From Girardinichthys multiradiatus (lineage: Eukaryota > Chordata > Actinopteri > Cyprinodontiformes > Goodeidae), in NCBI RefSeq assembly GCF_021462225.1, contig NC_061806.1, positions 4,397,234 through 4,461,233 on the forward strand: DNA of 64,000 bases. Direction: 5' to 3'. This document shows positions 30,785 to 43,171 of this stretch, piece by piece (the first letter of the stretch is position 1; every line of letters begins with the position of its first letter). The translations under genes and the position numbers were made by a program. The notes under the pieces were generated by a model. It did not search any database. It had not been told where the DNA came from and worked only from the letters and a program-made list of their open reading frames with translations.

Positions 30785-31200
30785 ATTGTATTGTATTGAT
30801 TTATTTGTCATATGCAGGTTAACACAAAGTCAACAATGCAATGAAATGCTTAGGAAAAGAAGAACCGTTCACCTCACTATAAAAACAAAAGTATTAATGG
30901 CGTGCAATAAAAATGTACACTTTGTACAGTAGCAATAGTTACTCAAGTGTCACAAATGTGGTTTGATGCAGTCTTATTGTCCAGAGTTCGGTAGTCTGAC
31001 AGTTGGTGGATAATAACTGTTCTGTGCGTGCTGGCAGGCACCTGTACCGTCTGCCACAAGGTAGCAGACGGAAAAGTCCTTTTGCTAGGTGTGTGTAATC
31101 CTTGATGATGCTGCAGTAAATGTCCTGGATGGGGGTGGGGACTGCTTCCAGTGATGAGCTCTGCCAGACAGATGAACGTGGAATCTTCAGGCGTATGGAA
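30785..31200. repeat. Fish interspersed repeat resembling a LINE end
   Basis: TTATTTGTCATATGCAGGTT, CAATGCAATGAAATGCTTAG, then GGTAGTCTGACAGTTGGTGG and GGCACCTGTACCGTCTGCC are typical of an abundant fish repeat with a Leu-rich reverse strand. Class uncertain; related blocks occur at 20860-21190 and perhaps 38290-38650. Confidence 0.35.
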
Positions 31201-31434
31201 ATTGGACCCAAGGATGAACCAGACTTGTGGGGGTCCATAATTCTCTTCCCGATTTCTTTTTATTTTCCTGTCACATAACGAAGGAGTGTGTTTGAGGTGT
31301 TGCCTTCAGTTAACTCAGGCTGAAGCTTGGGTATTGTGAACTAATTAGAAGCTTACCATGACATCATCATCATCTGGGATTTCCCAGTTTGTGTGAAGCA
31401 TGGTAATGTTAGTGTAAGTAGACCTCTCATTATT

Positions 31435-31515
31435 CTGATATTTATCAAATATACATATTTGATAAATATCAGTAAACCCTGTTTAGGTGATCCTAACCAA
31501 CCTAAACAGGGTTTA
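31435..31515. repeat. Two adjacent perfect hairpins
   Basis: Hairpin 1: arms 31435-31452 and 31455-31472 (18 bp each, 2-base loop). Hairpin 2 starts at the very next base: arms 31473-31488 and 31500-31515 (16 bp each, 11-base loop). All arms are exact reverse complements. Confidence 0.95.
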
Positions 31516-31736
31516 GCCTCATTTAATGTCAGCCAGAGAAAACAAAGGTCATGTGTTTTTTTTCTACAGTGTATGTAAATGTCTGGTTTCAGCTGTAAAT
31601 ACAAAAGGTTCCAAACCAATAAAAAAAACAATATTTCAATAAGGTGTCATTTTTTTCCTCTCAGGAAATAAACTGCAGAGGGAATGTGTTCAACCATCTG
31701 ATTCTCTTTTGTTTCTGCTCCGATATTTTTCTTTAG

Positions 31737-31887
31737 ATTCCAGCCGCCTGCAGAGTGCAGCAGCTCAAATCCAGGAAACGAGAAGCACGCACCAGAGGAA
31801 AAAGAGCCTTCCTTCCTCAGTGGAAGGGCAGCTTCCTTCCTGTCCAGCACTAACAGCCACACCTGCACAGCAGCCAGCCTCACTCAG
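31737..31887 (+). CDS. glcci1: Probable glcci1 internal exon
   Basis: Acceptor TTTCTTTAG before 31737 and donor CAG|GTATCT at 31888. The first base completes a codon, then 50 codons are open and end exactly in phase 0. The next exon (33030) starts in phase 0, so the joined reading frame continues. The end of the peptide (FLSSTNSHTCTAASLTQ) leads into [15 protein letters not shown] of the next exon; in human the corresponding stretch is Ser/Thr/His-rich just before MPLSN. Upstream residues (NEKHAPEEKEPSF) could match the Lys/Glu-rich stretch of GLCCI1, but similarity is weak. All three frames stay open for most of the exon, so assignment rests on phase and position. Confidence 0.55.
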
Positions 31888-31914
31888 GTATCTGCACTAA
31901 CACCTGAGGTGTAA

Positions 31915-32345
31915 CTTCATTTTTAGTTGGATTTAGGTCTGTACTTTGACTGGGCCATTCTAACACATGAATGTGCTTTAAACTAAGCCTTCCATCGTGT
32001 CTCTGGCTGTATGTTGAAGGTGGTTGTCCTGCTGAAAGGTGAACCTCCACCTCAGTACCCAGTTTTCTGCAGCCTCTAGCCGGTTTTCTTCTGGGATTGT
32101 CCTGGATGTAGCTCCATTCGTTTTCCCATCAACTCTGACCAGCTTCACTGTCCCTGATGAAGAAAGATGTCGACCACAGCATGATGGTTGATGTCAAACA
32201 GGATTTCTTATGTCTTTCTGCTTTGCCACAGTTCTATGAAGACCAGATTTATGGAGTGCACAGCTAACAGTTGACCCATCAACAGATTCTCCCACATGAA
32301 TCTCTGCAGTTCCTCCAGAGTCACAATGGGCCCCTTAACCACCTC
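31915..32345 (-). mobile_element. Tc1-like transposon relic
   Basis: TTTGACTGGGCCATTCTAAC, GTGTCTCTGGCTGTATGTTG, CAACTCTGACCAGCTTCACT and CAGTTCCTCCAGAGTCAC are in-order blocks of a well-known fish Tc1 transposase gene read in reverse, with a middle deletion. It lies in the intron between glcci1 exons. Confidence 0.7.
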
Positions 32346-32514
32346 TCTAATAAAATGTTCTCCTGGCTGTGAAGAACGGAAAACATTACAGGTTAAAGAT
32401 ATTCCACTGGAATTTAGCAGTGGTTCTGGAGCCTTATAGGCTTTACATGGGCCTGACCAGGCGTGAGGCCATCAGTCTGACAGCTGTAGGAAAATAATCT
32501 TCTTTTTTCTCTTC

Positions 32515-32765
32515 CTAAGGATGTATTCACACCTGCCAAATCTGGTCCACTTTAAACGGACCAGAGTTCTTGTTCTCCTTGGCCCGGACCTTTTGTGCAG
32601 GTGTGAATAAACTCAAGCGAAGCCTGGTCCGTACCAAACAACCCTACTGGGCACATTTTTAGGGTGGTCTCGGTTCGCTTTCAACGGGACTCTGGTGGTG
32701 TTTGCTACGGGTGGGAATATGAACCAGTCTCGATCCGACCCAACTACAGGAAACAAACGTGATAT
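32515..32765. repeat. Fish interspersed non-autonomous repeat
   Basis: TTCACACCTGCCAAATCTGG, TTTAAACGGACCAGAGTTC and GTGCAGGTGTGAATAAAC resemble a common fish MITE-like family with GGTGTGAA motifs facing each other. A partial relative (AAGCGGACCAAAAGTAG, GGAGTGAATACACCTG) is inside the hAT element at 43540-43590. Superfamily unknown. Confidence 0.45.
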
Positions 32766-32990
32766 CATACCTGGTCTGCTGTCTTTTGCTTAGAAACGCT
32801 GCTGCAAGCATTTTCCAACACCATTTCAACATTCAAAATAAAACATTATTAAACCCTTTACTCACAATGATTTAGCAGCTGTAATAACAGCACAAATTTG
32901 CAGAGCAGAAATCCAACATGCAGGGCTTCCATGATACTTTTCCTCTGTTCTGTCCAATGGACTAAAGGTGTAAGTACACACTAAAACTAA

Positions 32991-33557
<567 letters not shown>

Positions 33558-34589
33558 TAGAACTGCTTCATATAATTTAAAAAAACTGATCATTATCATA
33601 ATAGTTACATGTTGACTATGAGTACTAGAAAGGATTGCTTCAATTGCTTTTATGTTCAAGCGCTAATATACATGCAGAGTTGTTTTTTTGGTCTTCTAAC
33701 AGTTTTCTTCTGCTTTGCTTTTTTGTCTCTCTTAAATTTTTTAGATGATTGAAAATATTTTATTTTGACAAAAATACAACAGCTATTCAAAGTAACCTGG
33801 CTCATGTTAAATCACAGATTAAGCACATATTTTTGGACGGATGAGTCTCATTTTATTTAACTAAATCCAGACGTCATTTCTGCCTGACTTGTGGAATCAA
33901 GATTTCACTTAATTAGAACCTGTCAGAACACATAAAGAAGGCTTAAAGATTTCAAAAAGCGTCATATCAGGCCCTCATCCAATGAAAATCAAGTAAAAAT
34001 GATTAAGAAAAAGTCATTGGCATTATTACATTTGGTCACAATGCCATTTCTAATTCTTTGGGACTCCAAAGAACCACAGTGAGAAATCTATAAGGGATTA
34101 ATAGGTTGTCACGGTACCATAACCTGATGGATCCTCAATGCCAGAGATGCTGGCTAAGAAGCTTATAATTTAGAGAACCTTTCTTAATCTATTCCCATCT
34201 TATGTTTGTCTAGTTTGTGATGTGAATTTTGTTGAGAGTTTAGTGTGTTTTGCAGGTAGGAAGATAAAAAGTCAAATTGACTAAAGAGCTCTTGTTGAAG
34301 AGTCCCTTCGATAAAAATTAAAGACATGCTTTGCAAGTGGGAAAACCTGCAACATCCGCAGTGTATCAAATCTTGTATGTTTCATCCAGTCTTGTGTCCA
34401 TCTATTCATCCGTCCATTGCTTTCTTTCTTGGTTCCTTACAGTGCTTGCATGTTTAAATTATAACAACTGTAGGATTATGTCTCATAAGTTCATTGTGTT
34501 GTTAAAATCCTGGACATTTGAAACTTGAAATATGGAATTTGGACCTGAAAGACATGTAGAACCATTTAAATACTTTGGATATGTTCTGA

Positions 34590-34892
<303 letters not shown>

Positions 34893-34895
34893 TGA

Positions 34896-35207
<312 letters not shown>

Positions 35208-36729
35208 AGCCGAGCAGAGCAGGCCTCACCCACCACAACTGACTGTCCCACCAACACTTCCTTCTGCTCTGCCAGAGGAGCCTCTGTCTCTCTGTGCTGA
35301 CCCCCTCCACCCCCATTCTATTACTGCATGACGTAGCAACAATGTCCCTTCATTTCCACCAACAGACAGACTGGCCACCTAACTGCTCTGAGCTGTGTGC
35401 AAGGACCGACCGGATGGTGCGAGGTATTACGCTGCAGGCATCGGAGGGAACATCGGAGCACTATGGATGGGGGGAGGGGCATGCATTTTAAACTGGTAGT
35501 ATATTTCTGATTAAATTATGTGTTGTGTTCGGTTTTAACATTCACAGTATGAATAAGCTCTAAACATATACACAAATAGATATAAACACATGTAGCTCTA
35601 TAAGAAGAAAGAAACATGCTTGTTGAAAAACCTGAACTGTGTATTTCTGTGTGATGGAAGGAACGGGAAAAATCAGCTGCACTATTCAGGATTATGTTTA
35701 CACTATCAGGTCACATGTGGAACCCTGACTCCAAGAAAGGCAACAAGAACAGAATTTGAGCATAGACAGGACAAAACTGTTAACAGCTTCAATGATTGCA
35801 CAGTGTCTGCATCTGGGCATCGCTTCAGGTGTTTCACAATCAGATTCTATACTCAGGTAATTTGGAATGTGTGTCCATACAAAGTATCTGCAGCTCCACA
35901 AAGCAGAAGTGATTCCCTGTCATGTATTCCTAGTTTCTCCTCATTCCCAGACAGATCACTCCTTTGTGTCCCAGAGTCCGCTCTGAGATCAGACTAGTTC
36001 CAGGTGCTGTGCCCAACCTGTAGCTGCCTTCTCCTGCTGATGGTGGAGTACTGTAGGGACCACACACACTGTGACTGATTCTACATGCAGAGGTGTGTGT
36101 GCTGATGAAAGCATATTCACCAGGATTTGAAGAATGCACAGGGGTTGTTTAGGCCCAGCGTGGAGCGGATTCCTCTGAGCCTGCTGACTGTGGACCATCA
36201 CATTAAGGCTGGGTCAAACTGAAACATTTGGTCCGCTACGAATGTAGACTGGAGGTCAAAATATACAAACATTTATTCTGATTTCTAGGCTGTTGTAAAC
36301 CTGTGGTTAGAAAATGATGCAGGATTTACATCTGGCTAATTTCAAATCTTTTGAGGTTGACTGCAGTTGATGAGAATCTTTTCAAGTTGGATAGATTAGG
36401 AATTTCAGTTTACATGTGCTGAAAGCATCTCCATCTGATGGTTTATGAGCAAATGTTATTTTGAGAAGGGTTTATTAGTGATGAAAAAGTATTTCAAAAA
36501 TGGCAGCAGTTTGTTTAACAAATGCTTTTAATCAAACATGCAACCATTAGTCGGCCAAAGATCAGAATAACGTTCTGTTACTCAGCAGGTCAGGTACAGA
36601 AAAATCAAATAAAAAATAATTCATTAAATGCATCAAATATAAGACTTCCCACCATTTTAAATCTGCAATCACAACGAACAACAATTACAGCCCAGACCTT
36701 TGATGTGTGTATATATGTGTATATATACA
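35208..36729 (+). other. Probable glcci1 3' UTR and downstream DNA
   Basis: No gene recognised. AATAAA-like hexamers lie near 36607 and 36875; another is at 38017-38022. I cannot decide where the transcript ends. Confidence 0.4.
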
Positions 36730-37004
36730 CAGTCATATTCAATAAGTTAGAATATTATTGAATTTCTTGTAACTCAGTTCACTATGATGATGTTTATTTC
36801 TGTTAATAGTGATGATTTCCTGCTTACATTTGCATTTAAGATTAGAATATTACATCACAACAATAAAAAACATTTTTAATGGAGAAATGTGGGCTTAATG
36901 AAAAGTATGTTTAAGATCTGCTTAAAGGTTATTTTCCAAAGGTACTTTTATTCTGACGAACGAGCCTCATTGGAACGCTGATTCTGATTTACTGAATATG
37001 ACTG
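36730..37004. mobile_element. Tc1/mariner-type MITE
   Basis: Ends CAGTCATATTCAATAAGT and, inverted, TTACTGAATATGACTG, with one or two differences. Right TA at 37005-37006; the left flank reads CA instead of TA. Length 275 bp, no coding. Flanked on both sides by (TA)n/(CA)n microsatellite sequence (36708-36729 and 37005-37032). Confidence 0.7.
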
Positions 37005-37006
37005 TA

Positions 37007-37032
37007 TATATATATATATACACACACACACA
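37007..37032. repeat. (TA)n(CA)n microsatellite
   Basis: Dinucleotide run adjoining the MITE at 36730-37004. Confidence 0.85.
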
Positions 37033-38016
37033 GTTAAGATATGTTACTCAACAGGTACCATTTGGACCTGTTTTAAAATCTGAGTAACCTATCCACAACA
37101 GCCATATTTCTGTCTGCACCAAAACAACTGCTGAGACATGATGCTGGTCTTAGGAAGCAACCAACCAGATCCCAAAGTGTTTTCCGACACTGTTAAGATA
37201 AGATTCAGGCATCTTAAATAAATGTTTGTACTAAACATACCTCCAGTCTTCATTCAGGACTCTACTGCAACTGCTCTGATAATCCAAAATAATCCTGATC
37301 CATTAATTACATTCCTGAGATTTTACCATCTTAGACGCACAGATGATTCATTCCTGAAGTTCCTCTCAGCTGTTCGATTGAATCACTGTAAGAGGCGAGC
37401 GTAACATGGAGATGTGAGAGATGATTGGCTGCAGATACAGTTGCGCCTTCAGATAAAAGGAAACTGCTGGCCTGCCTCCCTCTCACTGTTCGTCTGTTAT
37501 TGCAGTGATGCTGTCGCCAAGCAACCAAACACTCAACATCTTATTTATTCTGTGCAAGAGTGAAACATAATCGACATTTATTTTAATATCTGGTGTGCTT
37601 GTTAAATCCCTGCATTGACGTCCCATTCCTATTTTGTATATATGTGGCTTTCAAAGAGGCTCAATGCAATGTTGTGGTTTCTAAGGACATTTCAGCACCT
37701 TACCAAGAGCTTTAGCTTTCCCAGTATCCCACATATGCTTGACATGGGTAAACAAGTGTGTGCAATAATTTAAAGGGAAAAAACATACAAATAACAAAGG
37801 TGTTGTCATCCAGGATGTTGCCCGTTCTTTGACATTTGCATTGCTTTGGTTTTGAGTTCAGAGGCTGGATCAGCAAGCAGCTTGTTGCTAAAGCCATCTC
37901 CAAAACCAGCACTGAGAGCAACCAGAGCACATCACCGGCAGGTCGAGGGTATTCCTCAAATCACTACATGATACTTCCTTGTGTAACCTGCAGTGTCAAA
38001 GTTCATGCACAATGGC

Positions 38017-38022
38017 AATAAA
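38017..38022 (+). promoter_or_regulatory. Polyadenylation signal AATAAA, candidate for glcci1
   Basis: Canonical hexamer followed within 10-20 bases by a T/G-rich stretch (CTTGGTTGTTTTG), as expected of a cleavage region. It would give a 3' UTR of about 2.8 kb that contains the MITE. Confidence 0.35.
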
Positions 38023-38289
38023 ATCTTGGTTGTTTTGCCCGACCTTGTCGTGTGTGTACATCAGTAAGGACGGTTTGATCCTCGCTGAAATAACAGCAAA
38101 TTACATGAATGCAGTGAAAGCTCATTAAAGCAAGGAATATCTCAGGGTTCATTTCTCCACATCCAGCACAAAGTCATATGCTCACATATTTGGACAAAGA
38201 ATATTTAGTATCAATTTTGACAAAACTGATCATTAAAATAACGGAAATTACCATTAAACAATTATTTTTGTCTCTGTGGTTAAAGACAA

Positions 38290-38650
38290 AGATGTAGAAG
38301 CAGGGTGGAGGGTGGGATGTCTGTTAGGCTTTGAGCAGGAGAGGAGGATGCTGAGCTTGTTTCTGAACTGAGCTTATTGAAGAATGTGTTCAGCCCATTG
38401 GCTCTGTCCAGACCTCCATCTGTCCAATCGTCTTCCTGCTTGAAGCCTTCTTCATTCCTAACCACACATCTGTGTTATTCTTCTGCTGGAGCTTGCTCTC
38501 CAGCTTCTTGTACACCTGACTTATCTTGACTTGCTTCTGTATACTCCTCAGTAACTCCATGTCTCGCTCTCTGAAGCCACATTTTTTCTTGTTTTGCAGC
38601 TTCTTTTTGTCACTGAATGTGATCCAGGGTCTGTTATTGAGGAACAGATG
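38290..38650. repeat. Possible fish LINE-derived repeat
   Basis: GAATGTGTTCAGCCCATTGG, CTTCTGCTGGAGCTTGCTCT, CCAGCTTCTTGTACACCTGA and AATGTGATCCAGGGTCTGTT resemble an abundant fish repeat; class not certain. Confidence 0.35.
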
Positions 38651-38889
38651 AGTCTAGAATTAAATTGTTTGGACACCAGAACAGAAGGCATGTTTGATAT
38701 AAACCAAATATAACTATGAAGTGTAGACAGTATGATGGTGGTTATTAGACAGGCGTTGTGACTATACCATCATTTTCATTCATTATATTCCAACCTGTTA
38801 AGCTTGAATGCTCCAGGTACACAGATACACATCTATTTGTGTAATAAGAGAGGGTGTGGCCTAAGGAGATCAACTCCCTATATCAAAGT

Positions 38890-40081
38890 ATATATAATTA
38901 TTAGGCAGCTTCAGATTTAAACTGACTAGAAATCCTAAATTATAAAAAGTATTTCAGGGAGATGTAGCATGAAATTGCTAAGATATTGTGGCGTGATCAC
39001 AGAAGCATCAAATGTTTCATTTTAATTAGTCAACATGGCTACAAGAAACGTGTGGAGAAGAAAAAACATTTTAACTGCCAAATATTTGACAAGAATCAAA
39101 CCTGAAGCTTACAAGGAACCCATTCTAGTTCAGTACTGTTATGGAACCTACCTGTAAGGTCCAGAAGTGCAAGGTGTTAGACATGACTAAGGTAAGCAAG
39201 GCTGAAACCAGATTACCACTGAGCCAAACAATATGACGACAGATTTTTCAAAGTTTTATAGACCGATGAGAGGAGAGTGACTCTTGACGGACCAGCTGGA
39301 TGGATTGGGCCTTGGTTGGAACACTAATGGACAGAGCTCTGCTTCAACTGGAAGGAGGAGGTGAGGTAGTGGTATGGGCTGGTATTTTTAAAGTGGGTCA
39401 AGTTGGACCTATTCGAGTTGAAGATGGACACCCAAATATACTGCCAGTTTTTAGAAGACAATTTCTTCAGGCATTGATGGGAAAAAGTCTGTATGTTTCA
39501 AGAAGACCGTGATTTTAATGACAGATAATAATCACATGCATTAAAGTACTTCACTGCAGCTAACCAGGAAATGGCTTTAAGACGGCGCCCTTCCTCACCT
39601 GACCGGAACCCTGCTGAGAACTTGTGAGATATTAAACATCAGATTAATGTTGGAAGAAAACAGAATCTGAGGCTGTAGTTGCTGCTACACAAGGTTGATG
39701 GTCAACAGATAAACTGACAGATTTCATGAATTAAAGCATGGTCACTGGTGGCTATATAGGTCCCTATGTCTTTTATTCCACAGCAATTTTATTTGTAAAT
39801 TTTGAGTTATTTTTGTTTTTCTCACATTAACAGACAAAAATAAATGAGTTGTCAACATTTACATTTTTTCATTTAGTTTCTAATAATTCTGCACACTAAT
39901 AGTTGCCCCGTAGCTGTGCACATATAGATGTTGCAGTAAGAAAGCCAACGCCTCACTGCTTTTCTTAAATATGCAGGTTTGATGATTATTAATATCTGGG
40001 ATTTACTGAAAGTCCTGTAGTTGTTCAGTAATCAGATTATTCCTCAAAAATACTATTTGCCTATTAATTGTGCACACAGTG
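38890..40081 (+). mobile_element. Tc1/mariner relic with CACTGTGTGCACAATTA ends
   Basis: The right end at 40040-40081 (TCAAAAATACTATTTGCC then TTAATTGTGCACACAGTG) pairs with a truncated left end (TATAATTATTAGGCAGCTTC at 38898). Between them are plus-strand transposase remains: ATGGCTACAAGAAACGTGTG (39035), a RPMRGEWTLDGPAGWIGPWL-like stretch near 39260-39320, and CACCTGACCGGAACCCTGCTGAG near 39597 (the third catalytic region). Many stops. Confidence 0.6.
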
Positions 40082-41039
40082 TAGAATCTACCAGAAAACA
40101 TGCAGAACACAACGTTCTAAAAACAGCTTTGTTCCTGACGCTGTTGAACTGAATTAGATGTGGAGACACTTTTGTTGTGGTCATCCATTTTGGTCGGATA
40201 GACCAACTAGGCTGCACAGTTCGACATGCGCAGCTCAACATTTGTCGCAGCTCTGACATGACCCGGGTTATTAAAACCCGGGGAAACCAAACCTTCGTTG
40301 TCATTTCCAGCGTGTCTCACGGGACGACGCAACAGAAGCGCATATGTGGAGTGACAGAAACTGCAGTCGAGTTTCCTCCATACAGCCATTCCCGGAAGAG
40401 CTTGAAAGCTGGAATTGACCTGACCCCGCCGACATTCCAGCACAGGTGAAAACCCACAGTTTTGTTTCCAAGGAGATTAGTTTTCCTCCTTGTTGATTCA
40501 GTGGACCTTAACGGTTCCTCATATTTTCCCGTTTTGGACGGATGAGAAGTTTACCATTTTTGAGTTGATCAGGGTGCGGCCCAGGGTGTCACTCTGGTAC
40601 AGTGGTTCTGCTCCACTTTCCAAGTTAACCCAAAGTGCACATTTTGTCCATAAAACTGCTGGTTTGATCTTCATAGACACTCAATGTGCATATATTTTCT
40701 TTTATTATTATTTTTAGGTAGTCATTTTACTTCCTTTTGTGGAATTGAGCATGTTTTGTGAGGTGAAGGTTTTTGGACCAGAATAGCAATTATATCAGGG
40801 CTATATTGTTTCAATAAATGTATCAAAATAAGGTAATTGTTCCCCCACCTATTGGTGGAGCAGCTGATTAAACAGTGACATTTAGCATGGTTTTGGTTAA
40901 TAATTATCAATTATTAATGATAATTAACTAATTGTAATTATTAAGTGCTTTGAGCCCATAATCACAACACCAGAGGACATTTCTGATTTCTATTTGTAAG
41001 CAATGATTTTTGGTTAAGAAAATAATTTTTCTGAATTAG
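40082..41039. other. Unassigned DNA
   Basis: 40180-40445 is richer in CG dinucleotides than its surroundings, with an open frame on each strand but no motif I recognise. 40900-40945 is an AT-rich imperfect palindrome. Confidence 0.35.
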
Positions 41040-41399
41040 GATTTTTTTAATCATTATTTATTTCTGATTTTAACACAACAATGAACACAATACATAGACA
41101 TCCATGTTATCACATGAAACAGTAAGTTGAATAATAAACACAAACAAAAACCACAGATAAGACAAAGGACACAATAAACACAGCAATTATGTCCATAAGT
41201 AAGTGGATAGAACGTAGATGACTAAAGAATAAACAGAGAAGAACAAACAGAGGTTACAGAAAATATATAAAATATAAATTAATTAAACAGAAAGCAAATA
41301 AAACAGGGCATCTAAAGGACTTACCGTAATATATTCTGTGCTACTATATGTGTTAAAGATTAGATAAGTGTATGCTGTTACACCTAGGAGTGAGGGGGA

Positions 41400-42672
41400 G
41401 CACCACTCATGGGGTCACATCGAGTGTCGAAGACATAGCATGACCCATAAATGGTGACCAGATTCTTGAAAATGGGATCTCAGAGCCTTTGAGAGAATAC
41501 CTAGTTTTTTCGAATTTCATGAAAGAAAGGGCATCAGGTGTGGGTGGGAGAGGATTCTTCCAATGCATCAAGATAATACGTCTAGCCAGTAGTGTGAGGA
41601 AGGCCACAAAGTCAGCATGATTGGGTGACAGTAATTTGTTTTTGGGGAGAACCCCAAATAAAGCAGTGAGTGGAGAAGGCTGTACTGTGGTCAAGGTGAT
41701 TACAGAAAGTGAGTCAAAAACAGATTTCCAAAATTGGGATAGGAAGGAACAGGTCCAAAACATATGACTGAGAGTGGCTGGGCCAAAACCATACTTCACA
41801 CAGCTTGAATCCATTTACGGAAAGATTTGAGCCCGTTTTCTTTTGGACCAGTGTACTCTATGGACTACTTCTAAAAAAATCTAAAAAAGTGGAAGGTTGA
41901 AATTTGAGGATAATTGAGCAAATGAGGTAAAAGTTCCATCTAAGTATAGGTCTTTCACAGAAAATGGCCATGGCTTTCCACACTGAGAAAGTCTTATCAA
42001 TGAGTGAAGGTGGAAATAGAGGATTAGAGTTTAGTGGTGATAGAAGAGGTATTCTTTGGATCCCAATATGTTGCATAATCTGAGCCCATATTCTAAGGCA
42101 GTTCTTAACAATTATATTGTTAGCGTAAGATACAGGAGATGTTGCTGGGGGAAGGCATAAAAGAGAGTATAAAGAAGCAGAGCCACATGAGGCTTCCTCT
42201 ATTGGTAACCATTTGGGAATCTCACAGTTGGCACGGCACCAAAATAACATTATGCGAATATTAACAGACCAATAATAATATAAGAAATTTGTTGCGGCAG
42301 GCCCTCCCACTTCTTTACTTCTCTGTAGGATACTCTTTCGTATTCTAGGAGACAGGTTTCTTATTTTATAGAAACTGAGAAACTGAAGCATCAAGTGTCC
42401 CAAAAAAAGTCTTGGGATAAATACTGGTATGCATTGAAAAAGGTACAAGAATTTTGGCTACACATTCATCTTGATACATCTGATCCTGCCTGCTAAAGAA
42501 AGTGGCAGCATGGACCAGCACTGTAAGTTCTGAGTCAGGGATTGAAACTGATTTTAAAAAGTTGTGAGTTATTCTTAGTTACATGGATTCCCAGGTACTT
42601 AAATTATTGCAGTGAGATCTTGAATGGTAAACTAGTAAGTGGGTAGGCTATAGCTGTACTATTAATGGGAAA
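41400..42672 (-). pseudogene. L1-like ORF2 C-terminal region
   Basis: Minus-strand fragments after the RT: LFLGHLMLQFLSFYKIRNLS, SKEVGGPAATNFLYYYWSVN, MLFWCRANCEIPKWLPIEEA, then in another frame CVKYGFGPATLSHMFWTCSF, a C...H..W.C pattern typical for the C-terminal part of fish L1 ORF2. Interrupted by stops and a frame change near 41830. The 3' end reads toward an A-rich stretch around 41040-41300. Confidence 0.75.
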
Positions 42673-43054
42673 TAATTCACTTTTAAGGGGCTGCATGGTG
42701 GCACAGTTGGTAGCACTGTTGCGTTGCAGTAAGAAGGTCCTGGGTTCGATTCCCGGCCAGGGGTCTTTCTGCATGGAGTTTGCATGTTCTCCCCGTGCAT
42801 GTGTGGGTTCTCACCAGGTACTCTGGCTTCCTCCCACAGTCCAAAGACATGCCTGTTAGGTTAATTGGTCACTCTAAATTGCCCTTAGGTGTGTGTATGG
42901 TTGTATGTGTGTTGCCCTGTGATGGACTGGCGACCTGTCCAGGGTGTACCCTGCCTCTTGCCCATAGACTGCTGGAGATAGGCACCAGCTCCCCTGCGAC
43001 CCACTATGGAATAAGCGGTAGAAAATGACTGACTGACTGACTAATTCACTTTTA
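42673..43054. repeat. Target site duplication pair flanking the SINE
   Basis: TAATTCACTTTTA occurs at 42673-42685 and 43042-43054, directly on both sides of the SINE, showing LINE-mediated insertion. Confidence 0.9.
42686..43041 (+). mobile_element. tRNA-derived SINE, full copy
   Basis: Head GGGGCTGCATGGTGGCACAG with a B-box-like GGTTCGATTCC (42743-42753), a conserved body (GGAGTTTGCATGTTCTCCCC, TGGACTGGCGACCTGTCCAG, GGAGATAGGCACCAGCTCCC) and a tail of GACT repeats. It inserted into L1-like ORF2 with a 13-bp duplication. Other copies here: 46535-46880 (minus), 54945-55250, 60307-60590 (minus) and 27571-27692. Confidence 0.9.
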
Positions 43055-43163
43055 TTAAAGTTCAGTTTAAAATCAGATATTTGTCCAAACCTTTCAAGCA
43101 GGTCTAATACCGGAGGCATGGACAAAAAAGCAACAGGTCGTCGGCATATAAGGAGACTCTAAG
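43055..43163 (-). pseudogene. L1-like ORF2 reverse transcriptase, catalytic YADD block
   Basis: Minus strand reads SLYADDLLLF (YADD at 43139-43150) and, after a one-base shift, MPPVLDLLERFGQISDFKLN with FNKSEL. This is the RT active-site loop and the following helix. It is isolated between the hAT element (43172-44294) and the SINE (42686-43041). Confidence 0.85.
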
Positions 43164-43171
43164 GTCTAGAC

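Noticed and set aside
42740..42760. tRNA gene suggested by a B-box-like GGTTCGATTCC
   Set aside because: It is the head of a SINE with a target duplication and body. No full cloverleaf is present.
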